Shown: piece by piece, positions 53,878-62,409 of the stretch
Layout of the letters: each line of letters starts with the position of its first letter
Numbering within the stretch: the first letter of the stretch is position 1
Origin: an uncultured Myxococcaceae bacterium
GTDB lineage: Bacteria; Myxococcota_A; Polyangia; Polyangiales; Ga0077539
Direction: 5' to 3'
Assembly (NCBI GenBank): GCA_945952225.1
Contig: CAMFHP010000025.1
Span: 1 to 64,000 of the forward strand
DNA length: 64,000 bases
Program-made: the position numbers and the translations under genes
Notes under the pieces: model-generated
The model's input: only the letters and a program-made list of their open reading frames with translations
Told to the model about the DNA's origin: nothing
Databases searched by the model: none

Positions 53878-55716
53878 TCAGAGAGCTTCGAGCAGGCGCA
53901 CGATCGGAACGACCGTGCCGTCGTCGAGATGAAAGGCCGGGAGGTGCAGGTCGCGCGTTCCGGTCGTGCCTTCGACAGGGGGGGAGGTGAGGCCGCGCGC
54001 GTAGTGGCGCACGACGTCGTTGAGCGTCGTGAAGGTGCCGCCGTGGCCCCACGGTCCCGTGCGCGCGATCGAACGGAGCGTCGGCGTGTGAAAGTGCCCG
54101 ACCTGCATCCGCGCGGCGTCGAGATCGGCCCCTGCGGCGGCGCTGCTGTGGCCGTCGCTGTAGGGGCCGTCGCCGCGGAACTCCGTCGACTCCAGGGCCA
54201 TCACCGCGTCGGCGCGACCCCGGTCGGGGAGCCCGTCGCGGCGTCCCGTCGGCATGCCGATGTTGTGAAAGCTGTCGTCGCTCAGCATCGGCCCGTGGTG
54301 ACACTCGATGCAGCCCACGGTCATGAAGTGGTGGAGGCCGTCGCGCTGTTCGACGGTGAGCGCGTTGGTGTCGCCCATCACGTAGCGGTCGAAGGCCGTC
54401 GGCGGCGGCACGAGCGTGCGCTCGTACGCGGCGATGGCGCGGCCCACGTTGGCGTAGAGCGCGTTGATCGCCGTGCGGTCTTCGGCGCGCATCGCGTCCC
54501 ACGAGGCCGTGCCCGGGCGCGCGTCGACGGGAAAGCGCGCGGATTCCTCCAGCGCGGGGAGCGGGCCGAAGAGGGCGGTGTACGCCTCGCCGTAACGCGC
54601 GCGGATGCGGTGGGCCACGGCCGTGCGCGCGGAGCCCATCTCCAACGGGTTCTCGATGGGGCCGAGGGCCTGCGCCCACGCCGAGTCGGCGCGTCCGTCG
54701 AGGAAGCTCCAGCGCGCGAAGGGCGCGAAGAACACCGTGGGCGTGTTGCGGTCGCCCGTGTCGAGACCCCGTCCGCGCGGGCGCTGGTCGGTGAACGCGA
54801 AGGCCGGCGCGTGGCAGCTCTGGCACGACACCGTGCCCGTCGACGAGAGCCCGAAGTCGCGGAACAGAAGCTCGCCGAGCGCCGCGGCGCGCGTGTCGTC
54901 GGCGACGCGATTGGTCGGGTCGGGCTGCGGTCGAAGCGGGAGTGCCATGGCGCGGAGCTGCTCCCACTCGTCGGCGGTGAAGCGTCCGTCGATGCGCGGC
55001 TCCGAGGGTGGTGCGGGCGGTCGGGGGAGCCCGTCGAGCTGTGCGAGCGCCGTGGTGATCGCGTGCGTGAGCGAGGCCGCCGAAGGGCGCGTCACCACCT
55101 GGATCACCCGCATCGTGCGCGGGTCGACCATCGCGTAGAGCGGCAGCTCGCCGGCGCCGAAATACAGCGTGCGGAAGCGGTACTCCGGGTCGGCGGCGAG
55201 CGCGGTCGGAGGGGCATCGTAGCGGGCGCGCCAGGCCGCGAGGTCCGCAGCGCGCGCGGGGGTGTTGTCGGCCGAGAGCGCGAGCAGGTCGAGCACCGCG
55301 AGGCGCGACGCCTGCGGATGCGCGAAGAGACGCGACGTGTGGGCCGCCGCGTACTGCGACGGTCCCGACCACGCGGCGAGCGTGCGGATCACCAGCAGCG
55401 TGGGCGTGCGCGCGCAGGGCGTGTACCAGTCGGAGAATGCGACGGAGCCCGACTCCGTGGCGAAGCGCACATCGGCGAGGGGCATCCCTTCGTCGACCGT
55501 CGCAGGCCCCGTGGGGTAGGGGAGGCCGACACCGTTGGCGCATCGCGAGGGCGCATCGACGGCGGGAGCGTCGCGCGCATCGACCGCCGCGTCGTGGCTG
55601 TGCGTCGCCGTGTCGTCGGCCGTGTCGGTGACCGTGGCGTCGAGGGCGGGCGGCGCGGCGCTTCCGCACGCGGAGACGAGGAGCGCGGGGAGCAGCGCGC
55701 GGCGCAGAGAGATCAT
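53878..55716 (-). CDS. Di-heme MauG/CcpA-type protein fused to a thioredoxin fold without active cysteines
   Basis: Encodes 612 residues. A lipoprotein signal ends Ser-Ala-Cys at 17, followed by an Asp/Thr/Ala-rich linker (20-58). Residues 65-230 look like a thioredoxin/AlkA-type fold, but the expected Trp-Cys-Gly-Pro-Cys reads Trp116-Ser-Gly-Pro-Ser120, and a cis-Pro loop Glu-Leu-Pro-Leu-Tyr is near 192. From 270 on there is a cytochrome c peroxidase/MauG domain with two Cys-X2-Cys-His motifs (298-302 and 469-473). The enzyme probably uses peroxide or oxidises a protein partner in the periplasm. The ATG overlaps the amidase stop. Confidence 0.88.
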   Translation of the reverse strand: MISLRRALLPALLVSACGSAAPPALDATVTDTADDTATHSHDAAVDARDAPAVDAPSRCANGVGLPYPTGPATVDEGMPLADVRFATESGSVAFSDWYTPCARTPTLLVIRTLAAWSGPSQYAAAHTSRLFAHPQASRLAVLDLLALSADNTPARAADLAAWRARYDAPPTALAADPEYRFRTLYFGAGELPLYAMVDPRTMRVIQVVTRPSAASLTHAITTALAQLDGLPRPPAPPSEPRIDGRFTADEWEQLRAMALPLRPQPDPTNRVADDTRAAALGELLFRDFGLSSTGTVSCQSCHAPAFAFTDQRPRGRGLDTGDRNTPTVFFAPFARWSFLDGRADSAWAQALGPIENPLEMGSARTAVAHRIRARYGEAYTALFGPLPALEESARFPVDARPGTASWDAMRAEDRTAINALYANVGRAIAAYERTLVPPPTAFDRYVMGDTNALTVEQRDGLHHFMTVGCIECHHGPMLSDDSFHNIGMPTGRRDGLPDRGRADAVMALESTEFRGDGPYSDGHSSAAAGADLDAARMQVGHFHTPTLRSIARTGPWGHGGTFTTLNDVVRHYARGLTSPPVEGTTGTRDLHLPAFHLDDGTVVPIVRLLEAL

Positions 55717-57281
55717 GGCGGGGTGACCGGGGTGTGGGGCCGACCGGGCGCGTCGCGAAGGGCCTCTTCGATCGCGGCCATCACGGCGAGCGCGGTCTCG
55801 TCGGCCCAGGGCTTCGACACGACCTGAACGCCCACCGGGAGCCCCGCGCTCTGGGCGTCGACCTTCGCGGCGTGACGCTCCACCAGATCGCGCGACGATG
55901 CGCGCTGCGTCTCGTCGGGACGCACCGTGGTGACGGGCACCGTGCCTCCAGGGAACTGGAGGATGTTCCAGAAGAGCGCGGACGACGACGCGAGGGAGAA
56001 GTTCTTCGACATGCCGTGGGGCAGCGCCGGGGTGGCGTAGGCCGGGCACACGATCACGTCGACCCCCGCGGCATCGAGCACGTCGAGCATCACCGCGCGG
56101 GCCGTGCGGATGCGGTCCGTGAGCTTCCACAGCTCGGCGACGGACTTCTCGCCGAGGCCGCGGAGCATCATCGCCGTGAGCCGCTGTCCCGTGGCGTTCG
56201 CCGCCGTGAGCAGGGCTGCGCGCGTGCGCGATCCGAGGCGCGCGGTCGTCCACAGGGGGCGCAGCACGGGGTCGACGTCGTCGGGGTCGCCCACCGCGTC
56301 GCGCAGCGTGGCCGTGCCGTCGGAGCTCAGGATCGCGAGGTAGTCGCACACGGTCTTCTCGACGTCGGGCGGCGTGAACGGGCGCACGTGGCATCCGCTG
56401 CGTTCGAGGGCCTGCGCGGCCTCCTCGACGGCGCGCGCCACGGCCTTTGATGGAGTGACCACGCCGTCGTTCGCGTAGAAGCCCACCCGGAGCCCCTGGA
56501 GCTTCACCGCGCGGGGATCTCCCCAGGGCAGCGGGGGCACGCGCGCGTCGAGGGCCGTCATGCGCTGCGGGTCGAGCGCGCGAAAGAACAGCCCCAGGTC
56601 GCCGACGGTGCGCGCGAGGGGACCGGCCACGCTGCGCACGCCCTCCTGACCCGCGAGGGCGCCGCGCTGGCCGCGCGTGGGGAGCCGATCGAGCGTGGGC
56701 TTGAACGCCGTGATGCCGCAGAAGCTCGCGGGCGAGCGCACGCTCCCGCCGATGTCGGTGCCGAGGCCCAGCGGAGACATGCCCGAGGCCACCGCCGCCG
56801 CTTCGCCGCCCGACGATCCGCCCGCGGTGTGCGCGAGGCTGAAGGGGTTGGCCGTCTGACCGAACACCGGGTTGCGCGACTCGGCGAAGAGCATCGTCTG
56901 CGAGAGGTTGGTGCGCCCGAGGATCACCGCGCCCGCCTCGCGCAGCGCCGTCACCATCGCCGCGTCGCGCGTGGCCCTGCGCTCGCGCCACGCGGAGATG
57001 CCCAGCGTGGTGGGTTGGCCCTCGTGGTCGAAGCACTCCTTCACGCTCACGGGGAGGCCGTGGAGCGGGCCGCGGGAGCGTCCGTCGGCGCGCTCGCGGT
57101 CGGCGCGTTCGGCGTCGCGGCGGGCCTGGTCGCGGAACACGTCGGTGAACGCGTTGACCCTCCCGTCGACGGCGGTGATGCGGTCGAGGTGGGCGTCGAC
57201 GAGCTCGCGCGACGACACCTCGCGCGCGGCGAGCATCTGCGAGAGCTGCGTGGCGGTGAGCTGCCAGAGCGGTGCGGTCAT
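55713..57281 (-). CDS. Amidase-signature hydrolase, FAAH-like
   Basis: Encodes 522 residues with the whole amidase signature domain. The triad is Lys81 (Val-Lys-Glu-Cys-Phe), cis-Ser156 and Ser180 (Asp-Ile-Gly-Gly-Ser), with gaps of 75 and 24, the same as in mammalian fatty acid amide hydrolase (Lys142/Ser217/Ser241). Surrounding sequence also follows FAAH (Asn-Pro-X-Phe-Gly-Gln-Thr, Ser-Pro-Leu-Gly-Leu-Gly-Thr-Asp-Ile-Gly-Gly-Ser). It hydrolyses an amide or ester; the substrate is unknown. It follows the nicotinate phosphoribosyltransferase gene by 2 bases. Confidence 0.9.
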   Translation of the reverse strand: MTAPLWQLTATQLSQMLAAREVSSRELVDAHLDRITAVDGRVNAFTDVFRDQARRDAERADRERADGRSRGPLHGLPVSVKECFDHEGQPTTLGISAWRERRATRDAAMVTALREAGAVILGRTNLSQTMLFAESRNPVFGQTANPFSLAHTAGGSSGGEAAAVASGMSPLGLGTDIGGSVRSPASFCGITAFKPTLDRLPTRGQRGALAGQEGVRSVAGPLARTVGDLGLFFRALDPQRMTALDARVPPLPWGDPRAVKLQGLRVGFYANDGVVTPSKAVARAVEEAAQALERSGCHVRPFTPPDVEKTVCDYLAILSSDGTATLRDAVGDPDDVDPVLRPLWTTARLGSRTRAALLTAANATGQRLTAMMLRGLGEKSVAELWKLTDRIRTARAVMLDVLDAAGVDVIVCPAYATPALPHGMSKNFSLASSSALFWNILQFPGGTVPVTTVRPDETQRASSRDLVERHAAKVDAQSAGLPVGVQVVSKPWADETALAVMAAIEEALRDAPGRPHTPVTPP

Positions 57282-57283
57282 GG

Positions 57284-58762
57284 TCACTCCGAGGCGGTGC
57301 GCGCGCGGGCCTCGACGATGAGCCGCGTGCGGAGGTCGTAGAGCGTCTTCTCGAGCCCCACGGGGTACTGGTGCGGGTTGTCGAAGCGGCGGATGCCCGC
57401 GTGCAGCGAGGCCACCTGCTTCGCCGTGCGCGCGCGGGCCGCGTGCAGGTCGGGGAGCTCGCCCACCGCGACGCCGTCGCGCATCACGGGCACGAGCAGG
57501 TCTTCGTACGCGAGGTCGGCGGCGAGCGTGCGCTGGCGCGTCGGGTCGAGCGTGTCGACGAGCGTGCGCGTGGGCTCGGGGCCCGCCGAGTCCCAGATGA
57601 GGTCGGCGAGAAAGGTGTCGCCCTGCACGTAGCGACGAACCTGTTGAACGCCGGGCGTCGAGATCTTCGCGGCCTGCTCCGAGAGCTTCACGCGGTACTG
57701 CCACGGTCCGCCGGGGTCGCGCACCGCCGCGAGCTTGTAGACGCCGCCGAGCGCGGGCTGGTCATAGGCTGTCACCAGGCGCGTTCCGACGCCCCACACG
57801 TTGATGGTCGCGCCCTGCTGCTTGAGGCTCGCGATGAGGCGCTCGTCGAGGTCGTTGCTCGCGACGATGGTCGTGTCGTGAAAGCCCGCCTCGTCGAGGA
57901 TGCGACGCGCTTCGATGGAGAGGTACGCGAGGTCGCCGGAGTCGAGGCGCACGCCGGCGAGGCGGTGTCCCTTCGCGCGGAGGAGCCGTCCGACGTCGAC
58001 CGCGTGGCGCACGCCGTCGAGCGTGTCGTACGTGTCGACGAGGAACACGCAGTTGTTGGGCATCGCGTCGGCGTAGGCGCGAAACGCTTCGAGCTCGTCG
58101 CCGAAGGACATCACCCACGAGTGCGCGTGCGTGCCGCGGACGGGCACGCCGAAGAGCCTTCCTGCGAGCACGTTCGAGGTGGCGGCGCATCCGCCCACGT
58201 AGGCCGCGCGGCTCGCCGTGAGGGCGCCGTCGATGCCCTGCGCGCGGCGGAGTCCGAACTCGAGCACGGGCTCACCCTGCGCGGCGGCGCACACGCGCGC
58301 GGCCTTCGTCGCGATGAGGGTCTCGAAGTTGATCAGATCGAGCAGCGCCGTCTCGATGAGCTGACACTGGATCAGCGGACCGCGCACGCGGAGGAGGGGC
58401 TCCTGCGCGAAGACGGCCGTTCCCTCGGGCACCGCGTCGATGTCGCAGGAGAAGCGCATCGCGCCGAGCCACGCGAGGAACTCCGGCGCGAAGAGGGCGT
58501 TGCCGTCGTTGCCCGTGAGCGTGGCGAGGTAGGCCACGTCGTCGTCGGTGAAACGCAGCGACGAGAGCCAGTCGACGGCCGCGGCGAGGCCGCACGCGAT
58601 GGCGTAGCCGCCGCCGAAGGGCTGCTTGCGAAAGTGCAGATGGAACACCGCCTCGCGCGCGACGAGCCCCGAGCGCCAGTACCCGTAGGCCATGGTGAGC
58701 TGGTACAGGTCGGTGAGCAGCGAGAGGGGCGCGCGGTAGAAGGGAACGGTGCTGCGCAGCAT
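57284..58762 (-). CDS. pncB: Nicotinate phosphoribosyltransferase
   Basis: Encodes 492 residues. The enzyme joins nicotinate to PRPP in the NAD salvage (Preiss-Handler) route. Features: [11 protein letters not shown] (residues 16-26), Phe-Gly-Gly-Gly-Tyr-Ala near 50, Gly-Leu-Arg-Arg-Ala-Gln-Gly near 170, Gly-Thr-His-Ala-His-Ser-Trp-Val near 209, Asp-Ser-Gly-Asp-Leu and Asn-Asp-Leu-Asp-Glu near 275-302. The length fits the family. It is first in a unit with the amidase and the MauG-like gene. There is no Shine-Dalgarno; a TACACT lies 8 bases upstream. Confidence 0.93.
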   Translation of the reverse strand: MLRSTVPFYRAPLSLLTDLYQLTMAYGYWRSGLVAREAVFHLHFRKQPFGGGYAIACGLAAAVDWLSSLRFTDDDVAYLATLTGNDGNALFAPEFLAWLGAMRFSCDIDAVPEGTAVFAQEPLLRVRGPLIQCQLIETALLDLINFETLIATKAARVCAAAQGEPVLEFGLRRAQGIDGALTASRAAYVGGCAATSNVLAGRLFGVPVRGTHAHSWVMSFGDELEAFRAYADAMPNNCVFLVDTYDTLDGVRHAVDVGRLLRAKGHRLAGVRLDSGDLAYLSIEARRILDEAGFHDTTIVASNDLDERLIASLKQQGATINVWGVGTRLVTAYDQPALGGVYKLAAVRDPGGPWQYRVKLSEQAAKISTPGVQQVRRYVQGDTFLADLIWDSAGPEPTRTLVDTLDPTRQRTLAADLAYEDLLVPVMRDGVAVGELPDLHAARARTAKQVASLHAGIRRFDNPHQYPVGLEKTLYDLRTRLIVEARARTASE

Positions 58763-58770
58763 GGCGCGGG

Positions 58771-58776
58771 AGTGTA
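58771..58776 (-). promoter_or_regulatory. Putative -10 element (TACACT) of pncB
   Basis: TACACT on the minus strand ends 8 bases before the ATG at 58762. The placement is the same as for TAGGCT before the GST gene. No clear -35. Confidence 0.4.
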
Positions 58777-58815
58777 GGTGCGCCGCGCGCGCAGGCGGAA
58801 GGACGAAGCGCGCGC

Positions 58816-59427
58816 TCAGACGTCTTCGCGGCAGAGCACGAAGTAGTGGTCGAGGGAGCGCTCGCCCTTGTAGGCCGCGCCGATGGACACGTGCTTCGAC
58901 ACGCGGCGCATGTAGTCGCGCGTGCCGTGGAACACGAAGCGCTGGAGGCCCTGCGTGTTGGGGATCACCGGCGGCCAGGTGTCGGCCACGGGTCCGTCGG
59001 GCACTTCGAAGTAGTCGACCACGATCTCGCCGCGCGCGGCCCACACGGGGCGGTCGCGCGTGGGCTTCGCGACGAAGTATCCGGGGCCCACCCACTTCTC
59101 CGAGGCGCCGGCGTTGTAGCCGAAGAGGCGCTCGCTCCCGTCGGCGGGGCGGCAGAAGCGCTTCTCGAAATTGCGAAAGGCCTCGGGCAGCGGGAGCGTG
59201 TTGCGCCCGTGGTGACGCACCTCGGTGCGGTCGGCGCGGTCGCGCGGCACGAAGTGATCGAGGTCGACGGCGGGGGCCAGCGAGGCGCGGGTGTAGAGCG
59301 CGCGCTGGTGCACACGTTCGAGCGTGCGCGTGGCCGCGAGGCGCTCTTCGGGGGAGCGCTCGTCGAGCCAGGCGGCGAGGTCGGCGATGCGAACGGAGGG
59401 GTCTTCGAGCAGGGCGCGGAGGCTCAT
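58816..59427 (-). CDS. Protein of unknown function, soluble
   Basis: Encodes 203 residues. A helical start (1-60) is followed by beta-rich sequence with Leu-Phe-Gly-Tyr-Asn-Ala-Gly, Gly-Pro-Gly-Tyr-Phe-Val-Ala and Val-Asp-Tyr-Phe-Glu-Val-Pro-Asp-Gly. No signal peptide and no catalytic motif I recognise. It lies between pncB and the ABC permease on the same strand, with its own leaderless-type promoter. Unrelated to either by sequence as far as I can see. Confidence 0.75.
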   Translation of the reverse strand: MSLRALLEDPSVRIADLAAWLDERSPEERLAATRTLERVHQRALYTRASLAPAVDLDHFVPRDRADRTEVRHHGRNTLPLPEAFRNFEKRFCRPADGSERLFGYNAGASEKWVGPGYFVAKPTRDRPVWAARGEIVVDYFEVPDGPVADTWPPVIPNTQGLQRFVFHGTRDYMRRVSKHVSIGAAYKGERSLDHYFVLCREDV

Positions 59428-59437
59428 CGGGAGCGCG

Positions 59438-59443
59438 ACGCTA
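59438..59443 (-). promoter_or_regulatory. Putative -10 element (TAGCGT) of the 59427 gene
   Basis: TAGCGT on the minus strand ends 10 bases before the ATG at 59427, in the wider string TGATAGCGT. No Shine-Dalgarno and no clear -35. Confidence 0.35.
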
Positions 59444-59455
59444 TCACAGCGAAGG

Positions 59456-60223
59456 TCACGAACGGTCGAGTCCCCACTGGCGGCGCACGCGCTGTTCGAG
59501 GCGGCCGAAGAGGAGGTGATCCGACGCGAGGCCGAGGGCGATGATCACCACCATCACGGCCAGCACGAGGGCCATGTCGTGGAGCTCGCGGCCGAACTCC
59601 AGCACCTGCCCGAGTCCGCCCGACACGAAGAGCAGTTCGCCCGCGAGGAGCGAGCGCCACGCGAAGGTCCACCCGAGGCGGGCGCCCGAGAGCACGCCGG
59701 GGAGCGCCGCAGGGAGGATCACCCGCCACCAGAGCGTCGGACCCTTCGCGCCCATGGTCCGCGCGGCCCGCACCAGCAGGGGCGCGACGGTGTTCACCGC
59801 GCTCTCCGTCGCCACCGCGATCGACAGCAACGATCCCAGCACCACCACCACCTGGATCGCCGACTCGTTGAGCCCGAACCACAGCAGCGCGAGGGGCAGC
59901 CAGCACACCGAGGGCACGGCCTGGAGGCCCAGCACGAGCAACCCCACGGTGTCTTTCACCGCACGCACCCGCGCGAGGGCACAACCGAGCGAGACGCCCG
60001 CCGCGAGCGAGAACGTGTACCCCACGAGGAGCCGCGCCATGCTCTTCGCCACGGCGCGCGGGAGCATCCCCGACTTCACCCCCGTGAGCAGCGCGAGCGC
60101 CACGTCGTCGGGGCCCGGAAAGAGGAACGACTCGGCCTGCCTAGATGCCGCCGCCCACAGCGCCGTCAGCGCCGCCAGAAAGATCAGTCCCCGCAGGCGT
60201 CCACGCGTCGTCGAGCTCTTCAC
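59456..60223 (-). CDS. ABC transporter permease, SsuC/TauC type
   Basis: Encodes 255 residues with about six spans and the permease signature Glu-Ser-Ala-Val-Asn...Gly-Ala-Lys-Gly-Pro-Thr-Leu-Trp-Trp-Arg-Val-Ile-Leu-Pro for the coupling helix. This is the nitrate/sulfonate/taurine permease family. It pairs with the ATPase; the first span requires the start at 60223, so the two frames overlap by 83 bases. No periplasmic binding protein is present in the window. The nearby sulfur genes favour an organosulfur or sulfate ester substrate. Confidence 0.9.
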   Translation of the reverse strand: MKSSTTRGRLRGLIFLAALTALWAAASRQAESFLFPGPDDVALALLTGVKSGMLPRAVAKSMARLLVGYTFSLAAGVSLGCALARVRAVKDTVGLLVLGLQAVPSVCWLPLALLWFGLNESAIQVVVVLGSLLSIAVATESAVNTVAPLLVRAARTMGAKGPTLWWRVILPAALPGVLSGARLGWTFAWRSLLAGELLFVSGGLGQVLEFGRELHDMALVLAVMVVIIALGLASDHLLFGRLEQRVRRQWGLDRS

Positions 60224-61019
60224 GAATCACCTTCTCGATCTCGATCTTCAGCTCGCGCTCGACCACCGCCGACAGCGAGGCCACGTCGCGGTCGTTGGGC
60301 TCGCGCGGTCGCGCCAGCGCGATGGAGAGATCGCGCTTCACCCGGCCCGGGCGCGTTCCCATGATCACCACCCGGTCGCCGAGCCGCACCGCCTCGCGCA
60401 CGTTGTGGGTGACGAACACCACGGTCTTGCCCGTCTCGATCCAGATGCGTTCGAGCTCGGCGTGGAGCACGTCGCGGGTCTGCGCGTCGAGGGCCGCGAA
60501 GGGCTCGTCCATCAAGAGCATCGCGGGCTCGCTCACGAGGGCGCGCGCGAGGGCCGCCCGCTGACGCATGCCGCCCGACAGCTCGTGGGGATGGCTGTCA
60601 CGGTACCGCCAGAGGTGCACCATGCGGAGGTAGCGCTCGGCCCGCGACTCGCGCTCGGCGCGCGAAACGCCCGCGATCTCCAGCGGAAACTCCACGTTGC
60701 GCCGCACCGTCAACCACGGGAAGAGCGCGCTCTCTTGAAACATCACCGTGCGCTCGGGCGACGGGGCCGTGACGGTCACACCCGCCACGCGCACCGCGCC
60801 CGTCGACGGGGTCTCGAGGCCCGCGATGAGGTTGAGGATCGTGGTCTTGCCGCAGCCCGAGGGGCCGCAGAGGCACACGAACTGCCCGCGTCGGATGGTG
60901 AGATCCACGGAGGCGAGGGTGGTCACCGCGCCGCCGTCGTCGCGGGGCCATGACTTGGTCACCCCGGCGAGCTCGATGAGCGGCGCACCGGGCGCGATGC
61001 TGGCAAGTGGTTCCGTCAA
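60141..61019 (-). CDS. ABC transporter ATPase, SsuB/TauB type
   Basis: Encodes 292 residues, apparently from a TTG at 61019, as no ATG or GTG is near. Walker A Gly-Pro-Ser-Gly-Cys-Gly-Lys-Thr (about 52-59), Q loop Met-Phe-Gln-Glu-Ser, ABC signature Leu-Ser-Gly-Gly-Met-Arg-Gln-Arg, and Walker B Leu-Leu-Met-Asp-Glu-Pro are all intact. The family matches nitrate/sulfonate/taurine importers. The C-terminal 50 residues are Gly/Asp-rich and overlap the permease start. It lies between the XRE-cupin regulator and the permease. Confidence 0.9.
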   Translation of the reverse strand: MTEPLASIAPGAPLIELAGVTKSWPRDDGGAVTTLASVDLTIRRGQFVCLCGPSGCGKTTILNLIAGLETPSTGAVRVAGVTVTAPSPERTVMFQESALFPWLTVRRNVEFPLEIAGVSRAERESRAERYLRMVHLWRYRDSHPHELSGGMRQRAALARALVSEPAMLLMDEPFAALDAQTRDVLHAELERIWIETGKTVVFVTHNVREAVRLGDRVVIMGTRPGRVKRDLSIALARPREPNDRDVASLSAVVERELKIEIEKVIREELDDAWTPAGTDLSGGADGAVGGGI

Positions 61020-61072
61020 AGAAGACTCTCGTTCGGAAGAGTGAACGAGCGCGGGGCCGCTGGCAACGGGCT

Positions 61073-61708
61073 TCAGCGGCTGTAGAGGATGACGTTGATG
61101 TACCGCGACTCGACGCGGCCGGGGTTCTCGTACGTGTGGGGCACGTCGGCCTCGAAGTACACCGAGTCGCCCGCGGCGAGCTCGCACACCTGGTCGCCCA
61201 CGTGGAGCTTGAGCACCCCCGTGAGCACGGTGAGGCTCTCGCAGGTGCCGCGCGCGTGGGCGTCGCTCTGCGAGGTGGCGCGGGGCGCGAGGCGGAGCTC
61301 GTAGCACTCGACCATGGGCGAGGCGCCCGCGGGGGTGAGGGGGCGCGATTCGAGCTTGCCGTCGGCCGAGCGGAGCACCTGGGCGTCGCCGCGACGGAGC
61401 ACCCGCATGCGCTCGACCTGCTCCTCGCCGAGGAGCGACGCGAAGGGGATGCCCAGACCGGCAGAGATCTTCCAGAGGATGGCGATGGTCGGGTTGGTCT
61501 TGCAGGTCTCGATCTGCGAGAGCGTCGCGCGCGAGACCCCCGAACGGCCCGCGAGGTCATCGAGCGAGAGGTCGCGCTGCTTGCGGAGCGTGCGGAGGTT
61601 GTCGGCCACGCGGCGGGTGAGCTCCGCGGCGCCGATCTCGTCGCCCTCGGCCACGGCCTCCTCGGCGGGGCGCGTGCGAGGGTTTGACACTCTGGCTGTC
61701 TTCGACAT
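61073..61708 (-). CDS. XRE-family regulator with cupin sensor domain
   Basis: Encodes 211 residues. The helix-turn-helix (about 33-87) has Leu-Arg-Lys-Gln-Arg-Asp-Leu-Ser-Leu-Asp-Asp-Leu-Ala, Gly-Val-Ser-Arg-Ala-Thr-Leu-Ser-Gln-Ile-Glu and Pro-Thr-Ile; the C-terminal cupin (about 135-205) has Gly-Asp-Ser-Val-Tyr-Phe-Glu-Ala-Asp-Val-Pro-His. Such regulators respond to small molecules. It stands between cysC (divergent) and the ABC genes (same strand), so it likely controls one or both. GGAGGCAG before the ATG at 61708 supports the start. Confidence 0.9.
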   Translation of the reverse strand: MSKTARVSNPRTRPAEEAVAEGDEIGAAELTRRVADNLRTLRKQRDLSLDDLAGRSGVSRATLSQIETCKTNPTIAILWKISAGLGIPFASLLGEEQVERMRVLRRGDAQVLRSADGKLESRPLTPAGASPMVECYELRLAPRATSQSDAHARGTCESLTVLTGVLKLHVGDQVCELAAGDSVYFEADVPHTYENPGRVESRYINVILYSR

Positions 61709-61828
61709 AAGAGACCTGCCTCCGATAGAAGAGAGGGTGTCGGACGGATCCGCGGCCCCTCGCGAGACGCACCATACACGAAGCGGCCCCGGCGCCACCA
61801 CAACGGCACGACCGCGCATTGAGGAACG

Positions 61829-62377
61829 ATGACGGTGACGCCGCCCGCCGTGCGCGGGGTGACGATCTGGTTCACGGGACTGTCGGGCGCGGGCAAGAGC
61901 ACCCTCGCCGAGGCGCTCGCGCCGAAGCTCCGCGCGCTCGGTCAGCGCGTCGAGGTGCTCGACGGAGACGCCGTGCGCACGCACCTCTCGAAGGGCCTCG
62001 GGTTCTCGCGCGAAGACCGCGACACCAACGTGCGCCGCATCGGGTACGTGGCCCATCTGCTCACGCGCAACGGGGTGTTCGTCATCACCGCCGCGATCAG
62101 CCCGTACCGCGAGGCGCGCGACTGGTGCCGCGAGACCATTCGCGACTTCGTCGAGGTGCACGTGGCCACGCCCCTCGCGGTGTGCGCCGGGCGCGACGTG
62201 AAGGGGCTCTACCAGAAGGCCTACGCGGGAGAGATCCCGAGCTTCACGGGCGTGAGCGATCCGTATGAGCCGCCCGTCGCGCCCGAGCTCACGCTCTCGA
62301 CCGAGGGAATCTCCGTCGACGAGGGCGTCGAGCGCGTGCTCGAAGCGCTCCGCAGCCGCGGCTACCTCTCCGTTTGA
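61829..62377 (+). CDS. cysC: Adenylylsulfate kinase
   Basis: Encodes 182 residues. CysC phosphorylates APS to PAPS. The P-loop Gly-Leu-Ser-Gly-Ala-Gly-Lys-Ser-Thr (17-25), Leu-Asp-Gly-Asp-Ala-Val-Arg (44-50), Arg-Arg-Ile-Gly-Tyr-Val-Ala near 69 and Ile-Ser-Pro-Tyr-Arg-Glu-Ala-Arg near 91 match the family. It is a stand-alone enzyme with no sulfurylase domain. GAGGAACG precedes the ATG. The sulfite reductase gene follows by 32 bases. The 120-bp gap to the XRE-cupin gene would hold their operators. Confidence 0.93.
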   Translation: MTVTPPAVRGVTIWFTGLSGAGKSTLAEALAPKLRALGQRVEVLDGDAVRTHLSKGLGFSREDRDTNVRRIGYVAHLLTRNGVFVITAAISPYREARDWCRETIRDFVEVHVATPLAVCAGRDVKGLYQKAYAGEIPSFTGVSDPYEPPVAPELTLSTEGISVDEGVERVLEALRSRGYLSV

Positions 62378-62409
62378 ATCCCCACGCACTTCACTCTGAT
62401 GGAGCTTCG

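Noticed and set aside
53863-53878. GGGGTTTTG between the convergent lipoprotein and MauG-like genes as a terminator
   Set aside because: No stem precedes the T-run on either strand.
61745-61752. CGGATCCG palindrome as the XRE-cupin operator
   Set aside because: A single 8-base palindrome without a repeat is expected by chance in this composition.
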